Numbered from the stretch's first letter, positions 42,375 to 49,898 are shown. The stretch: DNA of 64,000 nt from Zunongwangia sp. ESRF-bin46 (GCA_002631855.1 NTLF01000013.1:186001-250000); one strand, 5' to 3'. The notes: generated by a model from the letters alone, not told the origin. Program-made: numbers and translations.

Positions 42375-42767
42375 CTACTTTTTTTCTTTACGCAAAATTT
42401 TCTCCATTTTACGACCTTTTGCCAATTCATCAATCAACTTCTCCATACGTCTACATTGTCTATACAATTCAAATTCATCCTCTATTTCTTCAATTCGATA
42501 ACCACAAACAACTCCGTTAATCATGTATGCATTGGGATGGATTTTTGCTTTTTCAAAAAATGTTCTAAATGTTACTTTCTCTTCTATAAGTGATTGTAAT
42601 TTATTCTCGTCAAAACCAGTAAACCATTCTATTACTTGATGGAACTCTTCTTTTGTCCTACCATGTTTTTCCAATCTATTCCAGTAAAGAGGGTAAATAG
42701 ATGCAAAGATCATATTTGCAACTTTTTCATTTTTTTCAGCTGTAACCTTCATTTTTAGTGATTTCAT
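42375..42767 (-). CDS. DUF2200-family protein
   Basis: 130 residues (ATG at 42767; an ATG at 42752 giving MKVTAEKNEKVANMIF is equally plausible and nearer the family start). The core FASIYPLYWNRLEKHGRTKE, then FHQVIEWFTGFDENKLQ and NGVVCGYRIEEIEDEF with a closing LIDELAKGRKMEKIL, is the DUF2200 pattern, a small family of unknown function found in scattered bacteria. The ATG at 42767 is 6 bases from the unit boundary. The 5' flank GTTAGCACCAAT is the inverse of its own 3' flank GTTAGCCCCAAT (11 of 12), as for a mobile cassette. Confidence 0.78.
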   Translation of the reverse strand: MKSLKMKVTAEKNEKVANMIFASIYPLYWNRLEKHGRTKEEFHQVIEWFTGFDENKLQSLIEEKVTFRTFFEKAKIHPNAYMINGVVCGYRIEEIEDEFELYRQCRRMEKLIDELAKGRKMEKILRKEKK

Positions 42768-42772
42768 ATTGG

Positions 42773-42908
42773 TGCTAACGGTCGCGTATAACCGCCAGTT
42801 ATTGTTTTAAAGTTACTTAAATTTTTGGGTTAAGCACAGGCTTTAGTATTTCCGAGTGGATTTGAACGTAGTGGAATCCGCCATAATTACGGTTTTACGT
42901 TGTTGGCA
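42773..42908 (-). repeat. attC-like site B
   Basis: Cores TGCTAAC (42773-42779) and GTTGGCA (42902-42908); stem CGTATAACCG against CGGTTTTACG; loop shares TTTTAAAGTTACTTAA with site A and adds a hairpin GTGGATT...GAATCCGCC. It lies 3' of the 88-residue membrane-protein gene on the minus strand. Confidence 0.6.
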
Positions 42909-42999
42909 ATAGTTTGTTTTTTATTCTATTAATCAGATCCAAGAATTTTCTCTTTAGTTCTTTAACACTTGTGCTATAGGTTTCTCTCTGCCGATATAA

Positions 43000-43266
43000 T
43001 TAATTAAAACCATTTACTAAATTATTCACTTTCTCCATGGCAAAATAGGCAAAGAACGTTATTGAAATTATTAATAAGAATGAGGCTAGAATCAATAATA
43101 TTTTCAATGAATTGTTACTGTAATTTTGACCTAATTTGAAGAGGTTAGAAAATTTGTCTTTTTGAAAATATAGTATAAGTAAAATTATAAATGCAACGAA
43201 TAATATATTTGATATGATTGCAAAAAGCACAGGCGAATTTATATTATTACTCATGAAGGGAAACAT
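43000..43266 (-). CDS. Small two-helix membrane protein in the cassette-like array
   Basis: 88 residues (or 84 from the ATG at 43254, MSNNINSPVLFAIIS). Two membrane helices: ISNILFVAFIILLILYF and LKILLILASFLLIISITFFA, with a short basic linker and a C-terminal helix. No family recognised. The unit start (GTCGGCAA on the minus strand, next to site C) is the near inverse of its end (GTTGGCAA, site B). The 90 bases between its stop and site B show nothing else. Confidence 0.55.
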   Translation of the reverse strand: MFPFMSNNINSPVLFAIISNILFVAFIILLILYFQKDKFSNLFKLGQNYSNNSLKILLILASFLLIISITFFAYFAMEKVNNLVNGFN

Positions 43267-43273
43267 TAATTTT

Positions 43274-43352
43274 TGCCGACGTTAGAGGTATGAGTCGTAG
43301 CATGGCCGGTGCGTTGGGATTGAGCGGCTATGACTTATACCTATTGTTGTGT
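43274..43352 (-). repeat. attC-like site C, different stem family
   Basis: Cores TGCCGAC (43274-43280) and GTTGTGT (43346-43352); stem AGGTATGAGTCGTAGC against GCTATGACTTATACCT, where the differences are all of the kind that leave G-T pairs on one strand; loop GCATGGCCGGTGCGTTGGG. Same layout as sites A, B and E, but an unrelated stem. Confidence 0.6.
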
Positions 43353-43377
43353 GTTGTGCTTTTCAATCAGATAGTTC

Positions 43378-43659
43378 TTATCCAGGACTTTCAATAGCAA
43401 TCATAAACATGGAGAATATAATTATCATCAAAAATGAATTACCAATAATACCAAATTTTACTTTATCAATATTATATTTATTTTCAACTATGCCAGCACC
43501 AATACCTACTGCTGATAATCCAAAAATTAATACAATGAATAACCCAAAATAAAGCAAATCATCAGAATATTCAAGATCCGCTATTAGAAAGTATATGAAA
43601 ATTGCTAGAATTATCAATGCACAATTTATAGCTAAAATCTTATTAGATAGACTCTTCAT
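43378..43659 (-). CDS. Small three-helix membrane protein in the cassette-like array
   Basis: 93 residues from the ATG at 43659 (MKSLSNKILAINCALIILAI); the frame continues upstream to a GTG inside the site D core, which would not be a natural start. Three membrane segments (CALIILAIFIYFLI, LYFGLFIVLIFGLSAVGIGA, FGIIGNSFLMIIIFSMFMI). Family unknown. The unit start GTTGTGTGT equals the inverse of its own 3' end (9 of 9 bases), the best short match in the array. Confidence 0.55.
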   Translation of the reverse strand: MKSLSNKILAINCALIILAIFIYFLIADLEYSDDLLYFGLFIVLIFGLSAVGIGAGIVENKYNIDKVKFGIIGNSFLMIIIFSMFMIAIESPG

Positions 43660-43703
43660 AATTTTATTATTTTTTAAAATTCCTAGAAGTAAATAGGCAT
43701 TAC

Positions 43704-43768
43704 ACACAACGGTCTCGTATAACCGTCAGTTACGGGTTAATATGCGTTAATTTTCGGTTTAGATACTG
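43704..43768 (-). repeat. attC-like site D, one arm missing
   Basis: Core ACACAAC (43704-43710), spacer GGTCT, stem arm CGTATAACCGTCAGTTACGG and the loop segment TTAATTTTCGG are present as in site E, but the second arm and core are absent: the esterase gene ends at 43775. It looks like a truncated or eroded site. Confidence 0.5.
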
Positions 43769-43774
43769 TTTTTA

Positions 43775-44998
43775 TTACTCACCCAATTCCTTTAGTTTAG
43801 CTTGAGCTTCTTGATTTTCATCTATTTCGATAGCTTTTTTATAGTGTCTAATTGCTTCTGATTTCTTTTTCTGAGATAAATAATAATTACCTAAAGCAAC
43901 AAAGCTTTTTGATTCATTGGGATAAAAATCGGCATTCATTTCTAAATATGCTAAGGCTTTTTTAGGAAGATTATGACCATCTAACATAAAGAAACCAACG
44001 TCATTTAGTAATTGCCATTTCGGTTTTACTTCACGCTTTAAACGAATGCTTAATTTTTTATAATGCGAATAAAATGGTTCTGTTAATTCTTTAGCAGAAT
44101 ACTTTTTTGGTGTATTAAATCTCCACATTTCTGGGAATGGAAACCAAGAGAAAATAGATCGCAAGCCATTGTATTGAGCTGGTACAACAATACTTCCATG
44201 ATCTTCATCCTTAAAATATTCCCAAGTAAAGTTAAGCTTATTGCTGTTTTTCACTAATATATCATGGAACTTAAGATTTGCTCTAATCTGTTCAGTAGGG
44301 ACTGTTTTGTCTTTTCTTACTTTAACCGTATCCATTGCTTTTCCAATACTATTTGCTACGGCTATATATAATGGCTTTTCCTTTTTATTTCCTTTATTTA
44401 TTTGATCTTGAGTTGCTTCCACAAGATTTTCTTTATCCCACCAAAGACTTGGGTCTATTGCCAAATAATTATCAAAAGAGCTTTCGTGATACAAGTAAGA
44501 GTAAAGTACAAATAGACCACCAGTTGAGTGACCTACAATTGTATTGTTGTTTTCTGTTGGATATTTATCATTTATAAATGGTTTTAACTCTTCGTCTATG
44601 AACTTGATAAAATTACTAGCACCTCCAGAAGTTTCCGATTCGTGTCCGCGTTGAAAAGGCACGTTGGTATGAGTGAAATCTCTTGTTCTATCTGTATTTG
44701 TAATACCAACTATTATAGATTGAGGAATTTTGAAAGGTGTTAATTGCTTTTGCATTCCGGTAATAACATAGAATTGTTGAGATGCGTCTAATACATACAT
44801 AACAGGATATTGTTTACTACTATCAAAGTCTTCGGGTAAGTGTATCCAAATTTCTCTTTGTTCTTGTAGAATTTCAGAATATAAACTATCAACTTTTCCT
44901 ATTACTATTTGCTTTTCGTTATTTTGGTTAAACTGCGCTATTCCATTGAAACATAAGAACAACGTGACTATTGAAATTACAATTTTAGACTTTCTCAT
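43775..44998 (-). CDS. Secreted esterase-like alpha/beta hydrolase with TPR tail
   Basis: 407 residues: signal peptide (MRKSKIVISIVTLFLCFNGI then AQFN); an esterase-D-type alpha/beta hydrolase (about 30-300) with REIWIHLPEDFDSSKQYPVM and the nucleophile elbow VGHSTGGLF; acid and His candidates in AIDPSLWW and DEDHGSIV; then TPR-like helices at the C-terminus (FVALGNYYLSQKKKSEAIRH). It is the only long gene in the array and has its own -7 element (TATTTTTG, minus, 45059-45052). Substrate unknown; iron-siderophore or polysaccharide esters are typical for the family. Confidence 0.8.
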   Translation of the reverse strand: MRKSKIVISIVTLFLCFNGIAQFNQNNEKQIVIGKVDSLYSEILQEQREIWIHLPEDFDSSKQYPVMYVLDASQQFYVITGMQKQLTPFKIPQSIIVGITNTDRTRDFTHTNVPFQRGHESETSGGASNFIKFIDEELKPFINDKYPTENNNTIVGHSTGGLFVLYSYLYHESSFDNYLAIDPSLWWDKENLVEATQDQINKGNKKEKPLYIAVANSIGKAMDTVKVRKDKTVPTEQIRANLKFHDILVKNSNKLNFTWEYFKDEDHGSIVVPAQYNGLRSIFSWFPFPEMWRFNTPKKYSAKELTEPFYSHYKKLSIRLKREVKPKWQLLNDVGFFMLDGHNLPKKALAYLEMNADFYPNESKSFVALGNYYLSQKKKSEAIRHYKKAIEIDENQEAQAKLKELGE

Positions 44999-45109
44999 TT
45001 GTTTGGTAAGATTTTAGATTGCGATTATTTCTTTTGGCTAAATGACAAAATCAAAAATAATTCCTGACTTATCTTTTTTAAAATTTCTTATCGTGTTCTT
45101 TTAAATTGT

Positions 45110-45298
45110 GGGCAACGTCTCGTATAACCGTCAGTTGCGGGATTAAAGATAATGATTTTCGGTTAAGCACTGGCGTTAGCAATTATGAGTGGATTCGCTT
45201 GAGCCTGCCCTGAGCGGAGTCGAAGGGTAGTCGAATCCGCCGACACGAGCAAAGCGAACTGGCGCAAGCAAATTGCGGTTATACATTGTTGTGCTTAG
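45110..45298 (-). repeat. attC-like site E with an inserted REP-like palindrome
   Basis: Cores GGGCAAC (45110-45116) and GTTGTGC (45288-45294); stem CGTATAACCGTCAGTTGCG against GCAAATTGCGGTTATACA; the loop contains TGATTTTCGGTTAAGCACTG. The hairpin GAGTGGATT...GAATCCGCC seen in site B is here interrupted by a 30-base palindromic block (CCTGCCCTGAGCGGAGTCGA at 45204 onward). This site fills the 304-base gap between the esterase and lipoprotein genes. Confidence 0.6.
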
Positions 45299-45302
45299 TT
45301 TT

Positions 45303-45869
45303 TTATTTCTTTTCTAAGAATGCTTTGACTTCGGAATAATAATCTTCGCCATACCGTTTATAAAAATCTCCATTTGGTTTAATTATTAAAAATCCAGCAC
45401 AGTTTTGATGTTCAGTAAAAACATTTTCATAGAAAAATCCTGAATCAATTATAAATTCATTCATTTGTTCATAAATTTCTTTGTTATATGAATCTTTAGC
45501 ATAAACAAAGAAATCAATAGCATTATAATTTGAACTCATTCGTGATGAAATCCTAATTCTGTTATTAGTTACTTGTTTGTTATCTTTTTCACTAAAACGA
45601 ACATTTATGCAATTCGGTGCTTTTTGGTTATAATTTATGAGAATAGACTTATTAGCAGGAAAAGTGGTTTTTAATTCGGTTTCCAGTTTTTTAATCAGTT
45701 CATCATATTCGGTTTTATTTAAAGTTCCAGAGTAGGCTGTTCTGCTTTTTTTGTATTTAGAATTCGGATAAGTATTTACTTTTGTATCATTAACATCTTT
45801 ATTCGTTCCACAAGATATTAGTAAAATCACGAATATTAAATAAGTTAGTTTCTTTAAAATTTTGTTCAT
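45303..45869 (-). CDS. Hypothetical lipoprotein in the cassette-like array
   Basis: 188 residues with lipobox LISC (MNKILKKLTYLIFVILLISC). The mature part is basic at first (NTYPNSKYKKSRTAYSGTL) with no known domain; NCAGFLIIKPNGDFYKRYGE near the end suggests a thioredoxin-like strand-turn but is not diagnostic. Its unit is flanked by GTTGTGCTTA at the start (site F) and the exact inverse at the end (site E), 13 of 14 bases matching. Confidence 0.6.
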   Translation of the reverse strand: MNKILKKLTYLIFVILLISCGTNKDVNDTKVNTYPNSKYKKSRTAYSGTLNKTEYDELIKKLETELKTTFPANKSILINYNQKAPNCINVRFSEKDNKQVTNNRIRISSRMSSNYNAIDFFVYAKDSYNKEIYEQMNEFIIDSGFFYENVFTEHQNCAGFLIIKPNGDFYKRYGEDYYSEVKAFLEKK

Positions 45870-45891
45870 AGATTTTGTTTGGTCAAATTAA

Positions 45892-45934
45892 GCACAACAT
45901 GCGTATAAACGCAATTGCGTTTATATTTTGCTTA
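45892..45934 (-). repeat. attC-like site F: short, almost perfect palindrome
   Basis: Core GCACAAC (45892-45898), spacer, then a 22-base perfect palindrome (45904-45925, centred on GCAATTGC) and a degenerate second core TTTTGC (45926-45931). It is the upstream end of the array as read on the minus strand and looks like a minimal site with no variable loop. Confidence 0.55.
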
Positions 45935-46457
45935 TTTCAAATATACTTATTTTAATATTTTCTAACTTTTTACTCTACTAGGTTCAACCCAAACTAGATT
46001 ATGGTATAGGCTTTATGTGCTTAAAATAAGCTTCGGGCTATGTTCAAGCTAGGAAGTAGTCTGATTTAAAGTAGCCACGCAACGACTACTGCACCTACTC
46101 CTAGCTATAACGTATTGCCAAGCTACAATAACCTATCAAAATCCCCAATAAGCTGCAGCCTATTGATGGCAAATGACGGCGTTTGACGATTCTTGACCGA
46201 GTCTGCTAACTGTTGCATCTGTATGATGGTAGCTGACGGGTTTTGCATCCATTTGCATTTGTTTGCCAATCTATGCATAAAATGCCCCAATTTTTAGGGG
46301 TTTTGTTCGGGTTTCCTTCGGGGATCCTTCGGGAACGGGTTAGGGTTATTTTCCAAAAATATACCGTCCCCCGAACAAACCCCGAACCAGAGTAAAGTAA
46401 AGGGTAACGAAAATTATAAAAAGAGGAGGTTAGGTATTTCAGAACTAACTTGATGAT
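45935..46457. other. Structured non-coding stretch
   Basis: About 520 bases without a credible gene. It holds an inverted repeat AGCTAGGA (46047) / TCCTAGCT (46099) with a second stem AGTAGTC / GACTACT inside, a CCCC...GGGG hairpin (46285-46300), three TTCGGG blocks (46305-46350), and a long-range pairing GGGGTTTTGTTCGGG (46297-46311) with CCCGAACAAACCCC (46370-46383). It may be an RNA gene or the remains of mobile DNA; I see no protein-coding signal. Confidence 0.45.
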
Positions 46458-46488
46458 ATAAAAAAAGCGAGCTATAACAGCTCGCTTT
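46458..46488 (-). terminator. Terminator of the GlcG/HbpS-like gene
   Basis: AAAGCGAGCT (46464-46473) pairs with AGCTCGCTTT (46479-46488) across ATAAC, with the T-run on the minus strand (A-run at 46460-46466 on plus). Confidence 0.88.
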
Positions 46489-46513
46489 GTATTGTTTACT
46501 AAATGGGTTGCTT

Positions 46514-46915
46514 TTATAATGCTTCGGCACCAGCTTTAGCTACTGTATGGTCATCATCAACGGTACTCCCGCTTATGCCAATGGCACCAATAATGGTTCC
46601 ATCGCTATTGGTAACAGGTATTCCACCGGGAAAGGATATCAATCCCCCGTTTGAATGCTCTATGTTATAAAGCGACTCTCCTGGTTGTGAAAGTTTACCA
46701 ATTTCCCCACTGTTCATATCAAAAAAGCGGGCTGTTTTGGCTTTTTTAAGGGCAATATCTGCACTCCCCAACCAAGCACCATCCATACGGACAAAAGCCA
46801 CTTGATTGGCACCGGCGTCAACCACGCTTATATTCATTTTAGTATCTATTTCTTTTGCTTTGGCCTTAGCCGCTGCAATCATCTTTTCTGCTTGTTCTAA
46901 ATTAATTGTATTCAT
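46514..46915 (-). CDS. GlcG/HbpS-family heme-binding-type protein
   Basis: 133 residues: [55 protein letters not shown] and [20 protein letters not shown] followed by [15 protein letters not shown]. The family includes secreted HbpS, which binds heme, and GlcG, of unknown role in glycolate loci; this copy has no signal peptide and is cytoplasmic. It lies downstream of an aldehyde dehydrogenase and an ene-reductase on the same strand, so it may belong to an electrophile- or alcohol-metabolism operon. Confidence 0.85.
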   Translation of the reverse strand: MNTINLEQAEKMIAAAKAKAKEIDTKMNISVVDAGANQVAFVRMDGAWLGSADIALKKAKTARFFDMNSGEIGKLSQPGESLYNIEHSNGGLISFPGGIPVTNSDGTIIGAIGISGSTVDDDHTVAKAGAEAL

Positions 46916-47028
46916 AAAATTTCGTTTTTAAATTAGTAATCGTTTTACTCTTTTAATGCTGTTTTTCTGTTGCTTCAACCAATAATGGTGGCTGAGTGTT
47001 CTACACAAAGAGGAGAGCGTATTAAAGC

Positions 47029-48417
47029 CTAACTCAACTGCATAACCGCTTTAGCATTTACAAACTCTTTAATTCCAAAACCACCGTGTTCACGGCCGTA
47101 GCCAGAGTCTTTTACACCACCAAAAGGCATATTGGGTTGTGCCAATCCAAATGAATTAATAAACACCATACCGGTGTCAAAATGCTTCTTGGCTAAATCA
47201 AATGCTTTATCGGTATCTTCTGAAAAGATACCACCGCCTAATCCAAAGCGGCTGTCATTGGCAATACGCATCGCGTCTTCAGCGTCTTTTGCATGGATTA
47301 ATGAAGCCACAGGACCAAACAGCTCATCATCGTAAGCCGGTTGTCCAGGTTCTACATTTCCCAATACTGTAGCTGGGTAATAATATCCTTTTCCTTCGGG
47401 TATTTCACCTCCGCATAATACTTTGGCGCCTTTTTTTACACTTTCAGTTACTTGTTCATGTAGGTCTTTCTGTAAGTCTTCCCGTGCCATAGGCCCTATT
47501 TTAGAGTTTTCATCCGTAGGATCCCCATGGGTTACACCTTTCATGCGTTTTACAAAGGCTTCTTTAAATTCTTCATATACTTTATCTACTACAATAAAGC
47601 GTTTGGCAGCAACACAGGTTTCTCCGTTGTTATACACGCGACCATTAACACAATGTTTTACGGCTTTATCTATATTGGCGTCTTCCAAAACAAGATAAGC
47701 ATCGTTGCTACCTAGCTCTAATACTGTTTTCTTTAATTGGGCACCTGCTTTTTTGCCAATAATCTTTCCGGCTTCAGGACTTCCAGTAAGGGTAACGCCA
47801 CGTACCAGATTGTTTTTAATAATGGTATCAGACTGGTCGTGGTTAATCAATAACACGGTAAATAGGTTTTTTGGAAGACCAGCATCGGTATATATTTTTT
47901 CTAATAATTTACCACATCCAGTAACGCTTTCCGCATGTTTTAATAACACACCATTCCCTGCCATTAAGTTGGCAATGGAATAGCGAATAACTTGATACAC
48001 TGGGAAATTCCATGGTTGTATACCGTACACCACACCAATAGGCGAGTAGGTAATAACGCCTTTTCCGCCATTGGGCAATTCACGTTCTTCATCTTCCAAT
48101 TCCTTAGGGCCATTTTCGGCTGTATAATCACAAATACCGGAACATAAATCTACCTCCTGTTTACTCTGTTTCAATAGTTTTCCCATTTCTTGGGTCATCA
48201 AGCTTGTCAATTCCTCTTTATGGTCTTGCAAACTTTTACCAATGGCTTTAATTACCTTGGCGCGTTCCTCAATGGGTTTGGCTTTCCAATCTAAAAAAGC
48301 TTCGTGGCATTTTTGCACTGCTTCTTCAGCTTGTTTATCCGTCATAAACGGGTATCGTTTTATCAATTCCCCGGTTGCGGGGTTTATAGTTTTTAATCCT
48401 TCTAATTGCTCATTCAT
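47029..48417 (-). CDS. NAD(P)-dependent aldehyde dehydrogenase (succinate-semialdehyde type)
   Basis: 462 residues, near the usual length for this short ALDH group. NINPATGELIKRYPF start; cofactor segment SPIGVVYGIQPWNFPVYQVI; catalytic Glu in KTVLELGSNDAYLVLEDA and nucleophile Cys in VYNNGETCVAAKRFIVVDK. Closest in pattern to succinate-semialdehyde dehydrogenases, which yield succinate, but other aldehydes are possible. It starts 24 bases after the ene-reductase stop, so the two are co-transcribed. Confidence 0.9.
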   Translation of the reverse strand: MNEQLEGLKTINPATGELIKRYPFMTDKQAEEAVQKCHEAFLDWKAKPIEERAKVIKAIGKSLQDHKEELTSLMTQEMGKLLKQSKQEVDLCSGICDYTAENGPKELEDEERELPNGGKGVITYSPIGVVYGIQPWNFPVYQVIRYSIANLMAGNGVLLKHAESVTGCGKLLEKIYTDAGLPKNLFTVLLINHDQSDTIIKNNLVRGVTLTGSPEAGKIIGKKAGAQLKKTVLELGSNDAYLVLEDANIDKAVKHCVNGRVYNNGETCVAAKRFIVVDKVYEEFKEAFVKRMKGVTHGDPTDENSKIGPMAREDLQKDLHEQVTESVKKGAKVLCGGEIPEGKGYYYPATVLGNVEPGQPAYDDELFGPVASLIHAKDAEDAMRIANDSRFGLGGGIFSEDTDKAFDLAKKHFDTGMVFINSFGLAQPNMPFGGVKDSGYGREHGGFGIKEFVNAKAVMQLS

Positions 48418-48441
48418 AGTTTTCTTTTTTTTGTTAATAAT

Positions 48442-49560
48442 TTACGAGGAAGTAAGGCTTTTTTCTCTTGCTTTCGTGTCATAGTCTGTATAGCCTTCTT
48501 TTCCTTGTGTGTAAAAAGTGTCTTTATCCCAGTCACTAAGGGGTATGTTTTTTTCAAATCGTTCTACTAGATCGGGGTTGCTTACATAAGGTTTTCCATA
48601 AGCGACCAAGTCTGCATCGCCTCGTTCCAGTACATCATTTCCTTTTTCTTTATCAAAACTGGTGTTAATCATCAACGTGCCTTTGTAAATAGGGCGGTAT
48701 CGTTTTGCGATTTCAGTTTCAGCATAGGGTACATCGCTTACATCGTTGAAGGGTTCGCTTAGGTGTAAATACGCCAGATCATACTCGTTTAATTTATTGA
48801 TCATATAATCAAATGTTGGCAGGGTTTCTTTGTCCATGGTCATTCCGAAGATTCCGTGTAGCGATGGGTTCATCCGTAAGCCAATTCTATTTTCGGGCAT
48901 GACGGTTTTCATTGCATCCAATACTTCAAATAAAAAACGGGCGCGATTCTCAATACTGCCTCCGTATTTATCCGTTCGGGTGTTGGAAGTTCCATTAAAA
49001 AATTGATGAAACAAATACCCGTTACTACTGTGTATTTCCACTCCATCAAAACCTGCTTCCATGGCGTTTTTAGCAGCATTTGCAAAATCCTGAATAGTTT
49101 GCTGTATGTCTTCTACAGTCATTTCTTTAGGTGTGACGGTATCTTTAAATCCGTCAGGTGTAAACGACTGTGCATTCGGATTGATAGCTGAAGGGGCATG
49201 CGGTAAATCACCGTTATGAAAATCAGGATGCGACATCCGCCCTACATGCCATAACTGGATAAAAATACGACCACCAACTTCGTGCACGGCTTGTGTTACT
49301 TTTTTCCACCCTTTTATTTGTGCTTCGGAATGGATGCCTGGTGTATGAATGTATCCAACTGCTTTTTCTGAAACCTGCGCGCCTTCACTAATAATTAATC
49401 CAGCTGAAGCACGTTGCTTATAATAGATAGCATGTTTATCTTGGGTTGGTTTCTTTTCAGGATTATTGGCACGGCTTCTCGTCATCGGTGCCATTACCAC
49501 ACGGTTGGGTAGTTGTAAATCGCCCATAGTATAGGGCTGTAATAGGGGTTGTTTACTCAT
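48442..49560 (-). CDS. Old yellow enzyme-family ene-reductase
   Basis: 372 residues from the ATG at 49560 (MSKQPLLQPYTMGDLQLPNR). FMN-binding TIM barrel: VVMAPMTRSRANNPEK, IQLWHVGRMSHPDFHNG, FDGVEIHSSNGYLFHQFFNG followed by TSNTRTDKYGGSIENRARF, and GDADLVAYGKPYVSNPDLV at the C-terminal phosphate site. NemA-like enzymes reduce the C=C bond of unsaturated carbonyls and maleimides with NAD(P)H. First gene of a likely operon with ALDH and the GlcG/HbpS-like gene. The upstream 338 bases to ffh hold only the ffh promoter as a recognisable element. Confidence 0.92.
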   Translation of the reverse strand: MSKQPLLQPYTMGDLQLPNRVVMAPMTRSRANNPEKKPTQDKHAIYYKQRASAGLIISEGAQVSEKAVGYIHTPGIHSEAQIKGWKKVTQAVHEVGGRIFIQLWHVGRMSHPDFHNGDLPHAPSAINPNAQSFTPDGFKDTVTPKEMTVEDIQQTIQDFANAAKNAMEAGFDGVEIHSSNGYLFHQFFNGTSNTRTDKYGGSIENRARFLFEVLDAMKTVMPENRIGLRMNPSLHGIFGMTMDKETLPTFDYMINKLNEYDLAYLHLSEPFNDVSDVPYAETEIAKRYRPIYKGTLMINTSFDKEKGNDVLERGDADLVAYGKPYVSNPDLVERFEKNIPLSDWDKDTFYTQGKEGYTDYDTKAREKSLTSS

Positions 49561-49819
49561 CAATTTTTTTGTTTTTCTGAAGACAATAAGTAAAATGGAA
49601 ACTTGTATAAACTCGTTTTAATTTATGATAAATATTGCTTCTATCTTCTAATTTTTCTTGTATTAAATATACAGCATTCCCTTGCCATTTGAGCGTTTAT
49701 AAGCATAAGCCTATGTTAAAAGAGTAATAATTTTTTCAAAAAAAAGAAACTGAATCCACTAAAAGAAACCAATAGGTTTACATTCAATTTAAAATTAGAG
49801 TTCATTCTTCTCACAACAC

Positions 49820-49850
49820 TTTGAAACTACCTTTCAGAATGTTATCTTTG
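49820..49850 (+). promoter_or_regulatory. ffh promoter, -33 and -7
   Basis: TTTG (49820-49823) and TATCTTTG (49843-49850) are separated by 19 bases, a full match to the Bacteroidota vegetative promoter (TTTG, about 19, TAnnTTTG). The ATG is 49 bases downstream at 49899. Confidence 0.75.
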
Positions 49851-49898
49851 CAACCCTATACACCTAAGGGTGTTTGTAAACTAAAGCGTAATAAGAAT

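Noticed and set aside
45190-45240. Insertion sequence remnant at the REP-like block
   Set aside because: No transposase fragment, no target-site duplication visible; better explained as a dispersed palindromic repeat.
46042-46111. Inverted repeat GTTCAAGCTAGGA...TCCTAGCTATAAC as a seventh attC-like site
   Set aside because: The GTT and AAC cores face outward-in compared with sites A-G, and no gene unit is bounded by it; kept only as structure in the non-coding stretch.
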